From positions 136,544,112-136,608,111 of the forward strand of contig OZ024823.1 of the NCBI GenBank assembly GCA_964016985.1: 64,000 nt of DNA. The letters are read 5' to 3'. A program made the position numbers and the translations under genes. How positions within the stretch are numbered: the stretch's first letter is position 1; each line of letters opens with the position of its first letter. The stretch comes from Anodontia alba (taxonomy: Eukaryota; Mollusca; Bivalvia; Lucinida; Lucinidae). This document shows positions 20,534 to 30,141 of the stretch, piece after piece. The notes beneath the pieces were generated by a model that saw only the letters and a program-made list of their open reading frames with translations, was not told the origin of the DNA and searched no databases.

Positions 20534-21008
20534 ATATTTAGAAATTGTATATCCCATATGACGTTTCCATCTAAAAATAAACAGGATTTCGTTCAAGTTT
20601 ATTTAGCACATATGTATTTAAATGTGAAAACAAACACCAGAAGAGTGAAAGTTGTCATCTTTGTTTAGCTCAGTGATCATTGAAGTGAAATCAACTGTAG
20701 AGTTTTACAGTTTGTACACTTTATTTAAGGTTTTTGCTAGGGTAGACGCTAGGGTAAATGCTACGGTGGATGCTAGGGTGGACGTAAATACACAAACGAA
20801 CGATAGAATGGACGAACGGACAAAACCTTTATGCCTAAGTCGCCAATGCTAACGCAGATACGACAAAAATAAGAAAGCTACATTTTCTTCTAATTATACC
20901 ACTATACCATTAGATATATTGATAAACTTAAATCCAGAAATGGAGCTTTGGTATCAGAAGAATATATACTTCCTACGAAGGTCACAGGTGAGGCCCTTTT
21001 CATGATAA
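20534..21008. repeat. Short (GCTAGGGTAGAC)n repeat, otherwise unremarkable
   Basis: Four degenerate 12 bp units of the type GCTAGGGTAGAC lie at about 20737-20786. Read in frame they give the ARVDARVNATVDARVDV string, which is a repeat artefact and not a domain. Nothing else recognised. Confidence 0.5.
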
Positions 21009-21445
21009 TGTTTGCGATTAAGTTTGTAACTCTGTGATATTTCACTGAATAGGTACCCAGTAAGCATTCTTTTTAAATCTATATAGGGTAGCTGACGGGC
21101 CGATAACGGCCCTCTATAGATTTATAAAGAATGCTAGCTGGGTAGAGGACCCCTATGCGGACCGAACACAAGTTTATGAATTGGAGCTGCATCAGAATTA
21201 AAGGAGAAGATTCACGCGAGTAAAACTGGTTATAGCTCCCAAGTTATTTTCCTACTGGCCGGTCCAAGACGGTTTCTTTGTGTTCGTGCGTTGGCCATCT
21301 CATGTGGCATTTTTTGTTTCAATGTTTCTTCCTCTTCCCTTCTTCGTTTAGTGCCTCGGGAAGGCTGTGCTTCGTAATTGTGGCATTTCCTGGGTATCTT
21401 CACTTATATTTTTGCATAGGAAATAACAGACAATGTTCAGCAAGT
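21009..21445 (+). repeat. Dispersed repeat O split by a family D element
   Basis: The upstream part (TTTGTAACTCTGTGATATTT and CACTGAATAGG) and the downstream part (GAGGACCCCTATGCGGACCG, GGAGCTGCATCAGAATTAAA, GTGCCTCGGGAAGGCTGTGC, TTTCCTGGGTATCTTCACTT) flank D at 21056-21142. This copy carries the empty site used to read the D insertion at 15122, and is in turn interrupted by another D. Confidence 0.7.
21056..21142. mobile_element. Family D palindrome in O, TA duplication, shortened
   Basis: Tips CCCAGT/GCTGGG. The left arm lacks GCGGGCCGTTATCGGCCCG, leaving GGGTAGCTGACGGGCCGATA. O elsewhere reads AGGTAGAGGAC; here it is AGGTA, D, TAGAGGAC, so TA is duplicated. The element is 87 bp instead of 107. 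Confidence 0.8.
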
Positions 21446-21662
21446 GCCACACTCACAGAATATATATAGCATATCAATGATACCAAGAGGCACGGTAACC
21501 AAACTACGACAACCAGTACTCACGTTACCAACCAAATCAGCGTAAAACAAAAGCAGCCAGCTCCCTCTTCAACAACGAATTAATCCCAATGCCAGATAGG
21601 ATCCACCAAACAAAAATACTAAGACTAAGACAAAAGAAAACAGGACCAGACTCGAAACAAAA

Positions 21663-21810
21663 CGCGGCGTCTGATCAGGGTCTCCACTGTTTGCAAATAG
21701 TTTAACCGTTTGTTGAGGAATATCTACATCACATAGCCTGACATACCTAAAATCGAAAATAGACTCTTCCAATATGTAGTTTGGGAGAGTTTATTGTCTA
21801 ATAGGATACA
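21663..21810. mobile_element. Family F, right half only
   Basis: Starts inside the hairpin at CGCGGCGTCTGATCAGGGTC and continues CCACTGTTTGCAAATAGTTT, CACATAGCCTGACATACCTA and TTGGGAGAGTTTATTGTCTA as in the 12226 copy. Left arm and left end are absent, so no hairpin can form. Confidence 0.65.
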
Positions 21811-21819
21811 CATGATGAA

Positions 21820-22045
21820 TTTTTTTTTTTTTTTTTTTTTTTTATTTCTTTTTTTTTTTTTTGTATTGAGGTTTTACGGCCCTGTCAACCCAATGGGGTC
21901 ATGTCGATCGCGGTCAGTTTACCTAGCCTCATGTTTACTGGGCAGGCTTAGTCCTCTAAGCGGTTAACCAGTATTGTGTACGTTCTTTCGCCAGTAACTG
22001 ACAACTGCCCTTCTTGAATCAGCAGTAGGGAGAGAATGATGAATT
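21820..22045 (-). mobile_element. Retroposon 3' end with A tail
   Basis: Read on the minus strand, a 180 bp sequence (GCAGTTGTCAGTTACTGGCG, GGCTAGGTAAACTGACCGCG, GACATGACCCCATTGGGTTG, GCCGTAAAACCTCAATACA) runs directly into an A-rich tail of about 40 bases (poly-T at 21821-21862 on the plus strand). A sequence ending in such a tail is the hallmark of LINE or SINE retroposition. The 5' part is not recognised, so LINE versus SINE is undecided. Confidence 0.55.
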
Positions 22046-22238
22046 CTGCGACTCATAGTATGATTATAATATTACAATGAGTTTCTTTATGAGATCAGCA
22101 GACGAGTATAATTGCCGTGAAATCAAATTATCTCTTTAATTGTTATGGCATATTTCTATCTGGTTTTCTAAACAAGAGCGTAAAAAGTCAATTATATAGA
22201 AACCGCAGTCGATGTACTTATAAAAAAGATGTATTCAT

Positions 22239-22446
22239 TTAACGCTTAGCATATTGGGTAAAATTTAAACAGGTGACACTTTGAAATATTTTCCACATTT
22301 TTTTCACAGAACAAAAAAAGGCCTTGGCATTCCATGCAGTTTGTCCCCTAGGAGATACTTTGCATGAAATGTCAAAGTCTAATTTCTGGAAAAATACGAA
22401 AAATATTATTAATGTGTTGTCTACGGAATTTAGTGAGGAAGGTTAA
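22239..22446. mobile_element. Family H element, TTAA-flanked
   Basis: TTAACGCTTAGCATATTGGG at the left and GTGAGGAAGGTTAA at the right. Inside are CATTCCATGCAGTTTGTCCC / GATACTTTGCATGAAATGTC (central inverted arms) and GTTGTCTACGGAATTTAG. TTAA on both sides as in the other H copies. Non-coding. Confidence 0.72.
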
Positions 22447-22873
22447 GCCAGGCAGTACAGCACACAGCGAATATTTTTTCTATTACCATCTGTAAGGAAG
22501 AATAAGCACTACAAATGCATAGCATCTTCATTTCTGTAAAATGATTTCTTGATACTTTCCTGAAAGATAAAACGGAATAAAACATTAGCCCAAGATTAAA
22601 TAAATATGTTTCTTTCCGCACTCTTTGTTTCCTTCATCTGCGGTATAATGCAATACACATGTTGAGAAGCATGAGTAAACGAGCTTACAATGTTGATTAG
22701 TGCCATACGAAACCATGATGATTTTTTTCAAGGGTTCTTATGAAAATTAATTACCACGGAACAGGTGCTACCTCTGTGTACCGTAGATCGTATAAGAGGT
22801 GTTTAAACTTAATATTGAAACACTTCGGAACTCATTAAATTGTTAGACAACTGTAAGCAACGTTAGTCTTGTT

Positions 22874-23153
22874 CATCACGAAAACATGCCTATATAATTT
22901 TGACCCCCCTTAAACCCCACTTTTGTATAGTAAAACTGGGGTTTACAGGGGTATACATTATTTTTCTTATTTCTGCGCAAATAGCATAAATTGTGGGTAC
23001 TCGTTAGAACCGCCTCGCCGAGGCGGTTCTAATAAGTACCCACATTCTATGTTTTAAGAACAATAAGAAAAATATCAGAGTTAATTATCTCAATATTTTC
23101 TGTTTTTGGAGGTGAATTTTTCTATATATTTTAATAGGCATGTTTTCGTAATG
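22874..23153. mobile_element. Family A foldback, intact core
   Basis: CATCACGAAAACATGCC to TGTTTTCGTAATG. Full central palindrome TTGTGGGTACTCGTTAGAAC, CGCCTCGCCGAGGCG, GTTCTAATAAGTACCCACA (22990-23044). Oriented opposite to the 14730 copy. An O fragment follows directly. Confidence 0.83.
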
Positions 23154-23540
23154 TGTGGGTTTCTTGTGTTCTAGCTTCAGATCGTCATTGCATTGATTGA
23201 GTATTTTGTTTTGCTTTGTCACACTATGTTTTTGTTATATGTGTTACACTGTGATGTTTCAAAGATGAGAAAGAGTACCCTTGTAAGTACCGAACACACC
23301 GGTACATTTGTAATTTGGAGCTACATCAGAATTAAGGGTGAGGTTTCACGCGAGTAAAACTGCTTTAAGCCGCTCCCCTCCTCAGTTTTGCTACTGACAT
23401 TTCCAAGGTTCTGCTGCAGTTCTTCATTGTTTAGCGAGCATCTGTGGTTTTATATGTGACGTTTGTTTTGTCTTTATATGCTTCGTGATTGTGATAATTA
23501 CCTGGGCATTTTCAGTAATATTTCTGCCAAGGAAAAGAGT
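23154..23540 (+). repeat. Dispersed repeat O
   Basis: TTTCTTGTGTTCTAGCTTCA, AGAGTACCCTTGTAAGTACC, GGAGCTACATCAGAATTAAG, TTTCACGCGAGTAAAACTGC and TGCTTCGTGATTGTGATAAT are in the same order as elsewhere. It begins immediately at the right tip of the family A element. No gene. Confidence 0.65.
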
Positions 23541-23646
23541 TCAGTCTGTTATTTGCCTACAGTGGAGGTACAAATCACCATACACTTGCTGCCTGAACAT
23601 TGTTCTTATCTTAGGGTCACCTTACAACATATGTATATTGTAGAAT

Positions 23647-23754
23647 CCCAGCGGGCACATGACGTTTATACAACGTCGTCTCAACTTCGATGCAACGTCA
23701 TGACGTTGCATCGGTGTTGAGGCGACGTTGTATAAACGTCATGTGTCTGCTGGG
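23647..23754. mobile_element. Family C palindrome with AT duplication
   Basis: Near-consensus copy: CCCAGCGGGCACATGACGTT at the left and GTCATGTGTCTGCTGGG at the right, centre GCAACGTCATGACGTTGC. AT lies outside both tips (23645-46, 23755-56), consistent with a 2 bp target duplication. Confidence 0.87.
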
Positions 23755-23969
23755 ATAGTCTGATAAATAAATACTGAACTCATTGCTGTTAGAACATATT
23801 GCAAGATACTATTTTTATCACTTGGCTTTTTTTTTTTTTTTAAAAAAGCTGATAGCGACAGGTGGCATAAAAGATAGAATGACAGAATGCTATCAAGAAA
23901 CAATCCATAACTTTCTTTGCCAATAACAGCATTACAGACTGAAGGAAGAATTAACAGTAATTGACAAAC

Positions 23970-24119
23970 CCAGCAGACCGAGATCAGACGCCACAGACTG
24001 CGGAATCTAATCACCGTCTACACTGTTTGCAAATAGTTTAGTTTGTTTTGCTGTAATTATATGTTAATCACATAGCCTGACATACCTAAAATTGAAATTG
24101 GATTTTCTCGAATTTACGG
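23970..24119. mobile_element. Family F, hairpin and right half
   Basis: CAGACCGAGATCAGACGCCA, CCGTCTACACTGTTTGCAAA, CACATAGCCTGACATACCTA. The hairpin arms are eroded. Missing left terminus. Confidence 0.6.
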
Positions 24120-24177
24120 TGTGTGCGTTGGTGGTGGGGGGTGGGGGGGGGGGCGGGGGGGGTTGCTGGGGGGAGGA
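24120..24177 (+). repeat. G-run cluster, potential quadruplex
   Basis: Multiple runs of three to eleven G on the plus strand separated by T, C or TT, ending GCTGGGGGGAGG. Sequence-level potential for a G-quadruplex; nothing shows that it forms. Confidence 0.6.
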
Positions 24178-24564
24178 TTCTGTCTAAAATGGGTGAAACA
24201 AAGGTTCAAACCACCAATGACGCTACGTTGGCATGTATGTGTGCTAGAGGTGGTGGTGTTGGGGGTTGGGGCCACATTTACAGAAACAACATTTTGATAA
24301 AGAACTACCTAAGAATATTACTTCTTTTACATGATGCTTTACTCAAGCCCAGGCTGATCCGAGTCTTTGCTGGGCACACATGCAATTTTGTTGGTTTTGT
24401 CATGCTCTGGCTCATAAAGAGCTGGTAAGCTAAAGGATTAAGGAGTCAGAATATTTAGGATTATTGTCTCTTTGACGGCATGCTAAATTCCTCATAATGT
24501 CTAAATCCCTCGTAATGTGAACTGACAGAATTGTTTCACTGTTAAAGCTGATGAAGTTATGGTT

Positions 24565-24746
24565 ACGTATTTTATGTCCCTTTCAACATTATTTTAGTCA
24601 TATCATGACGACGGAAGGGTGATAATGAAAGGTTCTTTGCAATAAAGAACCGTACAGTCATGAGGTGAATTCCGCCTCCAGCGGGATTCGAACCCGAAAT
24701 CGCGGGATCCGAAGTCGGCAGCGCTAACCACTCGGCCACCCGGACA
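24565..24746 (-). mobile_element. tRNA-derived SINE
   Basis: On the minus strand GTCCGGGTGGCCGAGTGG begins the element. TGGCCGAGTGG (24728-24738) fits a Pol III A box and GGTTCGAATCC (24684-24694) is an exact B box, spaced as in a tRNA. The T arm pairs (CGGG/CCCG), but the acceptor stem has no partner and the anticodon stem is broken, so it is not a working tRNA. The body follows (GGCGGAATTCACCTCATGAC, CGTCATGATATGACTAAAAT, AATGTTGAAAGGGACATAAA). The short translated string with EWLALPTSDPAISGSNPAGG is a by-product of the tRNA-like head. Confidence 0.7.
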
Positions 24747-24799
24747 CTTCTCACTATTAGAGAAGAATATTGAAACCTATTTGATGATAAATCTGGTAT

Positions 24800-25010
24800 A
24801 TTTTTTCCTATTTCAGAATAAAAGCATACGTTGTACCCCAGCTGACACGCACCATTGAGACAACGTCGCGTCAACGTCGATGCAACGTCATGACGTTGCA
24901 TCGACGTTGATTCGACGTTGTACAAACTTCGTGTTTCTACTAGAGGGTATTCCTTAGAAGCACCTCGGCGCGGTGCATATATATTTTTTTCTTTCTAAAA
25001 CGAATGTTTT
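24800..25010. mobile_element. Family C palindrome inside an A-like palindrome
   Basis: Family C lies at 24837-24946 with a good centre (GCAACGTCATGACGTTGC) but worn tips (CCCAGCTGAC; CTACTAGA). Before it CTATTTCAGAATAAAAGCAT and ACGTTGTAC, and after it GGGTATTCCTTAGAAGCACC and TCGGCGCGGTGC, together resemble the TTGTGGGTACTC core palindrome of 11171-11289. C therefore appears to have landed in that older palindrome. Confidence 0.55.
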
Positions 25011-26160
25011 TATTGAGAAACTGAGAAAATTATCCCATAATTGTCAACTTGCAAAGTTTTCTGCCTATAGTCATTATTATCTCTTGATTAGAAAACCGCG
25101 GTGCTAATCTGCAAATAACGAGGAAATACGGTACCCTATTTATTTGATCATGTGACGTAGTAAAGGTAATTTCCACAAATATCTGGCAAAAAGCTATGTT
25201 ATGGATCATAAAACTTGACACGCAGACAAGCGTGCTAAACTTTTCGGTGCACTCTTGTAAAAAAGCGCTTTTCAAGAGCTTGGCGCTTGTGACGTTCATT
25301 GATTAATTCTTTTTTCAACGGTTGCTGATATCTGGTTTGAAACCAGACCACAATTTCTTTGTTTTCGTAGCTTATGTCATCAGTAACAGTTTTTCTCTTA
25401 TCTTATTTTATGTGTTGTTTTTCGCTTCTTGCCAGGATAAAAAATAATTGCTGTCAGCAAAATTGTTGAAGCATAATGTTTAGTAGGCATGTGAGCGGTA
25501 TGAACTAGTATCATGTGACAATGCCAGTAAAATATATTAATTCATTTAAGGTTTGTGATGACACCCGGTGACAGATATATTAATGAGGTAGGTATGTCAT
25601 AATAATAAGAAATGCCGTACTTACCCGTAATATTGCCTCACCATAAATCCTTGCCATGCTCAGAGTTGCCATGTTTCTCCTAAAATTTGAACAACATCAT
25701 TTGACTACCCGTCATTGTGTCTAAAAATAGCTGGATGAATGTATAATGTCTGAGGTGAGATCTAGTTACTTGGCAGGTATCTGGAACTGTTGGATTCTTC
25801 TTCTTCTTCGTCGTCGTCGTCATCGTCTTCTATTATTATTATTATTATTATTGCAAAACATTTTAAATCGACCTTCGCGATTACCAGTTTTAAATTTAAG
25901 ATTACTGTCTTATTTTTATCAAAATAAACCTATATGAAAGGCGAGGAGTAAAACAAATGCTAATATTTATTGATCAATTATGTGCAATACTTGTGTTCTT
26001 TAGCTTTAGTAACTCAGAAGAAATCAAATGAGCCATCTCTGAAAATGTTTATTTGTTTCGCAGATGTGTTTCCACCTGGACAATCTAATGTTAATACAGA
26101 AATTAATTTCGTAAAAATTATCGTCAGCCCTTACAAACACATGGGTGACTCAAAAAAAGG
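25011..26160. other. No gene; triplet repeats
   Basis: At 25797-25852 a run of TTC, GTC/GTCGTC and TATTAT triplets gives leucine/arginine-rich strings in translation that mean nothing. The rest shows no recognised repeat family or coding sequence. Confidence 0.45.
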
Positions 26161-26254
26161 GACCTGATGCCATACGCGAACCGCGAAGGCCCAGATTATA
26201 CTGCGCATTCCTGCCTTCACTCTTCGTCAATATGTTTTACGGCAGCCATTTGTT

Positions 26255-26385
26255 CCGTAATTTTATACGGAAGACATAAAAAAAAACTGGGCAAGGGTAG
26301 TAAAACCAGGATCCAACACCCCTCACCCCGCAATCAACAGTTTTACTGTTCACCGTTCCAAGACAATATGTCTATTGTAGTTCCT
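26255..26385 (+). repeat. Dispersed repeat O, fragment
   Basis: TAAAACCAGGATCCAACACC, AGTTTTACTGTTCACCGTTC and CAAGACAATATGTCTATTGT follow the O order, diverged. O continues after the family A element at 26656 with GATGTGGTTTCGTGTCACCC and TTCCTGGGTATTCCCATATT, so A is nested in O a third time. Confidence 0.5.
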
Positions 26386-26655
26386 CATAACGAAAACATG
26401 CCTATTCAAATATATTGAAATATATATAATGAAAATTTTCAAATAAAAAATTCTGACATTTTTCATATTTCTGCTCAAAACATAGGTTGTGGGTACCCGT
26501 TAGAACCGCGTCGACGAGGCGGTTCTAACGAGTACCCACAATCTATACTATGGAGCAGAAATAAGAAAAATATATATACCCCTGTAAACACCAGTTTTCC
26601 TATATAAAAGTGGGGTTTAAGGGGGTCAAAATTATGTAGGCGTGTTTTCGTGATG
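26386..26655. mobile_element. Family A foldback nested in repeat O
   Basis: CATAACGAAAACATGCC to GTGTTTTCGTGATG. Central palindrome TTGTGGGTACCCGTTAGAAC / GTTCTAACGAGTACCCACAA with one mismatch near the loop (GCGTCGACGAGGC). Outer blocks match the 14730 copy. Confidence 0.84.
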
Positions 26656-26810
26656 GATGTGGTTTCGTGTCACCCAACTCTTACCCGATGCTTTGGTTTT
26701 GGTCATTCCTGGGTATTCCCATATTTATTTGTCTGGGTGTGCAGACTGATAGGAACCTTCCTTGCCCGGATTTGCCTGAGGGTTCGCTTCTTATGTTGCG
26801 TCAGTTAGTA

Positions 26811-27133
26811 TGAGTCTTAACGTCAGAAAACGCGCCTGGGGACATCGCAGCTAGCATTATTTATAAATCTACAGCGGGCCTTTATCGACCCGTCAGCTAC
26901 CCTGACGGGTCGATAACGGCCCGCTATAGATTTATAAAGAATGCTTCCTGGAATGTGCACCCAGCGAAGAATCAGAGAAGCCTGCGTAGTCGCAAAATGA
27001 CCAAAATCTTCACTCGGTAGCCAAGTATGTAAAGTTTCTTCATGCAGAAAACGAAGACTCGGGCCGGACGGCTGATTTGAGTAGCCGTTGGGCGCACATG
27101 TCAGACGGTACGTTTTCTCACGTTGCGGCTCGT
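26811..27133. mobile_element. Family E element split by family D
   Basis: Ends CTTAACGTCAGAAAACGCGC and TTCTCACGTTGCGGCTCGTA. Spacer words GGTAGCCAAGTATGTAAAGT and TTTCTTCATGCAGA are present. Hairpins are eroded. A family D copy (26846-26952) interrupts the left end between GGGGACAT and ATGTGCACCC; removing it with one AT restores the E word GACATGTGC. Confidence 0.75.
26846..26952. mobile_element. Family D palindrome nested in E, AT duplication
   Basis: Tips CGCAGC/CCTGGA are both mutated; AT stands on both sides, and the surrounding E element supplies the empty-site sequence. Its stem has CGACCCGTCAG facing CTGACGGGTCG, where most copies have CGGCCCGTCAG and CTGACGGGCCG: matched changes on both arms. 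Confidence 0.85.
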
Positions 27134-27306
27134 ATGGTGTGGAAGGCGGTGCTATCAACTTTACATTCTATAGCACTTTAGAAAGTCATAAAATCTTTAT
27201 CTACTTATAATCAGATCTATGAAAGTTGGGTACTCAAAACTTTTGGACCTGTCGGCGCCGTTCGTCCACAATAACCTACGAGGGAATAACGTTTTAATAT
27301 CTTCGT

Positions 27307-28231
27307 AAAATAGTTCGATTGGTAACGTTAGTAAAGAAATTAACTTTGAACAAAACATACAAAACAGCATTTTTGTTCGGTTGGTCAACCGAACAAAAAT
27401 GCTCGTTTGTATATTTTGTTCAAAGTTAATTTCTTTACTAACCTTGCCAATGGGTCAACCGAACAAAAATGCTCGTTTGTATATTTTGTTCAAAGTTAAT
27501 TTCTTTACTGACCTTACCAATGGGTCAACCGGACAAAAATGCTCGTTTGTATATTTTGTTCAAAGTTAATTTCTTTACTGACCTTACCAATGGGTCAACC
27601 GGACAAAAATGCTCGTTTGTATATTTTGTTCAAAGTTAATTTCTTTACTAACCTTGCCAATGGGTCAACCGAACAAAAATGCTCGTTTGTATATTTTGTT
27701 CAAAGTTAATTTCTTTACTGACCTTACCAATGGGTCAACCGGACAAAAATGCTCGTTTGTATATTTTGTTCAAAGTTAATTTCTTTACTGACCTTACCAA
27801 TGGGTCAACCGGACAAAAATGCTCGTTTGTATATTTTGTTCAAAGTTAATTTCTTTACTGACCTTACCAATGGGTCAACCGATCAAAAATGCTCGTTTGT
27901 ATATTTTGTTCAAAGTTAATTTCTTTACTGACCTTACCAATGGGTCAACCGATCAAAAATGCTCGTTTGTATATTTTGTTCAAAGTTAATTTCTTTACTG
28001 ACCTTACCAATGGGTCAACCGATCAAAAATGCTCTTTTATATGTTTTGTTCAAAGTTAGTTACTTTACTAACCTTACCAATGGGTCAACCGGACAAAATG
28101 CTCTTCCTTGTATGTTTTGTTCAAAGTTAGTTTCTTTACTAACCTTACCAATTGGTCTACCGAACAAACATGCTCTTTTGTATGTCTTGTTCAAAGTTTT
28201 CTTTACTATCCTAACCAATCGAACTATTTTT
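27307..28231. repeat. Twelve-unit 70 bp array within inverted arms
   Basis: GGTCAACC begins units at 27383, 27453, 27523, 27593, 27663, 27733, 27803, 27873, 27943, 28013, 28083 and (one base off) 28154. Each reads GAACAAAAATGCTCGTTTGT, ATATTTTGTTCAAAGTTAAT, TTCTTTACTGACCTTACCAA. To the left, 27307-27382 is one reverse-complement unit. Outer ends are AAAATAGTTCGATTGGTAAC and its mirror CCTAACCAATCGAACTATTT. So a foldback element had one arm amplified. Open frames here come from the period and are not genes. Confidence 0.88.
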
Positions 28232-28289
28232 TTGGTATTGTGTACGATCCAACGGCCCAGTTATAGAAATATGTGTTGTAACAGAAATA

Positions 28290-28440
28290 TAAATATAAAT
28301 TACCCAGGAAAAGACGCACTCGCGAACCGCAGCCTTCCCAAGGAACCGAAAGAATAAGAGATTAATCTTTACAACAAACATGACAAGACACAACGGAACA
28401 TTTGCGATAACCGACATACAAACAAGGAAGAACTACCACA
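28290..28440 (-). repeat. Dispersed repeat O, fragment
   Basis: TTACCCAGGAAAAGACGCAC, CCTTCCCAAGGAACCGAAAG and CATACAAACAAGGAAGAACT echo the reversed O at 17130-17250. It abuts the family C element at 28443. Confidence 0.45.
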
Positions 28441-28442
28441 GA

Positions 28443-28550
28443 CCCAGTGGACACGTGATGTCTATACAACGTCGCCCCAACATCGATGCAACGTCATGAC
28501 GTTGCATCGACGTTGAGACGACGTTGTATAAACGTCGTTTGCCCGCTGGG
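28443..28550. mobile_element. Family C palindrome
   Basis: CCCAGTGGACACGTGATGTC to GTCGTTTGCCCGCTGGG, centre GCAACGTCATGACGTTGC. Flanks GA and GG differ by one base. Confidence 0.85.
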
Positions 28551-28646
28551 GGTGAACTACCATGGAATGGTAAGCAGAAAAAAAATACAGAGGGCCTTGA
28601 ACTAGATGATGCGAAGAGAGATATATTTTCGCTTGTCGCGGCTAAG

Positions 28647-28838
28647 TAACCTTTACCACTGGGCGAATTCAGCACACGACAAATTGATGATATGCTTCTC
28701 ATTTTTAATTTCATGCAAATTGTTTCCCGAGAAGTCAATTTCAATGAAATATCAAAGCGTATTTTCTGGGAAAAATAAAACCAAAATATTTGACATTGTC
28801 GTCTACTGAAACTTATTACCCAGCATGTTACGCGTTAA
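28647..28838. mobile_element. Family H element, diverged
   Basis: TAACCTTTACCACTGGGCGA at the left and CAGCATGTTACGCGTTAA at the right, the H ends in reversed order. TTCAGCACACGACAAATTGA and GACATTGTCGTCTACTGAAA are the family's inner inverted words. One flank is TAAC instead of TTAA. Confidence 0.62.
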
Positions 28839-28897
28839 GCAGGTAGCTGTAATGCTGGTAGGAATATTATTTGCCGTATTAACATTAAGTATTCCAA

Positions 28898-28980
28898 CAG
28901 ACAGGTATTAACAATGTAGACTCAGGTCTGACGCTGCATTCTGCGGCGTCTGATCAGGGTCTACATTGATTGCTACGCTA
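28898..28980. repeat. Family F hairpin
   Basis: AACAATGTAGACTCAGGTCT with stem GACGCTGCATTCTGCGGCGT, then CTGATCAGGGTCTACATTGA. Stem about 30 bp with several mismatches. No TTAA-flanked ends found. Confidence 0.65.
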
Positions 28981-29004
28981 CACTTTTTGTTGACATTTGT
29001 GTTT

Positions 29005-29312
29005 GGGCCAGAAACAACTATCAGGTTTTCCGCCCATGTTTTACAAATGAGACAACCCTGATATTCGTGACATCCTGTTTGCATCCTGCACATCCGTCAC
29101 CTTCTGAGAAGGGCTTTCTCTAAATGGACAGAATTTGTGGGTCTACTCTTAAAATGAAAAGAATTTTCGGGTTAACCCTGAAAGGAAAGAATTTGCTCCC
29201 AAGGGGAGCAAATTCTTTCTTTTTAGTTTCCTTTTAGAGTAGACCCCTTTTCAAAACGAGAGACAGAACTATTTTGATGGAGTTGCCTCCCCTGAAATTG
29301 TATCTGTTCCAT
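29005..29312. mobile_element. Family I element with partial internal duplication
   Basis: Leader CCGCCCATGTTTTACAAATG, CATCCTGTTTGCATCCTGCA, then GGTCTACTCTTAAAATGAAA, a second related start (CCCTGAAAGGAAAGAATTTG) and the hairpin GAATTTGCTCCCAAGGGGAG / CAAATTCTTTC (29190-29220). The region before the hairpin is repeated about twice (AGAATTTGTGGG, AGAATTTTCGGG, AGAATTTGCTCC), so this copy is longer than the one at 8645. Confidence 0.65.
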
Positions 29313-29319
29313 TAAACTC

Positions 29320-29907
29320 TTCGACATGTAATATTATTGACTTGTACAGATTTTAAGATAAGTTTAGTAAAGTGTTAAAGTGTCCAAATATTTACGGTAA
29401 ATACAATAATTTCTTTCCAATCAGATGCCAATACATCTACAGAAGCTTCTCACGCACTCCGCTTACCTGGCACTCGACGTTATGCTTTTCACATGTGCGT
29501 TACGGACACAAACATAAACATGAACCGAATCTGCTTTGATAGAAGTAGATATTTTACAGGTTGTTACTCGTTTATCCCCTCTTATCAAGGATAAGGATGT
29601 TTTCTTTGATTAAAGCTAACACCTGGATTAGAAGATGGCCGGCGATTGGCATCTTTTGTTTGATACATATATACCATCGCACGTGTGCTAAATACTGGAT
29701 AATACAAACAAAGTTTATTTTTATTTGTTTGTGGGGAAATATCTGGTTTTAGTAATTACTTGGGAGCTTTTTGCGAATTATTGATAATGTGGCTAGTAGC
29801 GTACAACTGATCGCTATAATCCGTACTTACATAGATGGGCTACAACCTTAAAAAATAAAGCATACAGTTACCCAAGTGCTCATGTCCTAAAATAGGATGT
29901 AACATGA
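29320..29907. other. No recognisable feature
   Basis: No family repeat, RNA gene or credible coding region. The open frame at 29561-29752 has no domain. Confidence 0.4.
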
Positions 29908-30141
29908 TTAACCCATTGTAGACTAAATGAACTCACCCACACTATATATTAGAATAGTCCAATTTCAGTTTTAGGTAGGTCAGGCTATGATATTTAGATA
30001 TTCTTAGAGAAGAATGGCTAAGCTATTTGCAAACAGTGACGACCTTGAGCAGACGCCGCGTTCTGCGGCGTCTGATCTGGGTCTGCACTGTTTGCCAATT
30101 ACCCTTTAATGTTTAGGGGTCTCCTGACTACAATGGGTTAA
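29908..30141. mobile_element. Family F element, complete, TTAA both sides
   Basis: TTAACCCATTGTAGACTAAA at the left, CTGACTACAATGGGTTAA at the right: inverted tips CCCATTGTAG with TTAA duplicated. Hairpin GCAAACAGTGACGACC, GACGCCGCGTTCTGCGGCGT and GGGTCTGCACTGTTTGCC at 30032-30097. Reverse orientation to 12226. Best reference copy for the family. Confidence 0.82.

Noticed and set aside
20652..20852. Frame with ARVDARVNATVDARVDV repeat
   Set aside because: Product of a 12 bp degenerate DNA repeat, not a protein domain.
24684..24738. Functional tRNA gene on the minus strand
   Set aside because: A and B boxes are present, but the acceptor stem has no complement and the anticodon stem does not pair.
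24572..24925. 117-codon frame containing EWLALPTSDPAISGSNPAGG
   Set aside because: It spans a SINE head and a family C palindrome; translation of a tRNA-like head explains the string.
27307..28231. CRISPR array
   Set aside because: Units are contiguous without unique spacers, and the surrounding DNA is animal-like with SINEs and transposon remnants.
27381..28357. Open frames of 62-132 codons across the 70 bp array
   Set aside because: They arise because 70 bp units shift frame and return after three units. The repeated peptide mirrors the DNA repeat and has no domain.
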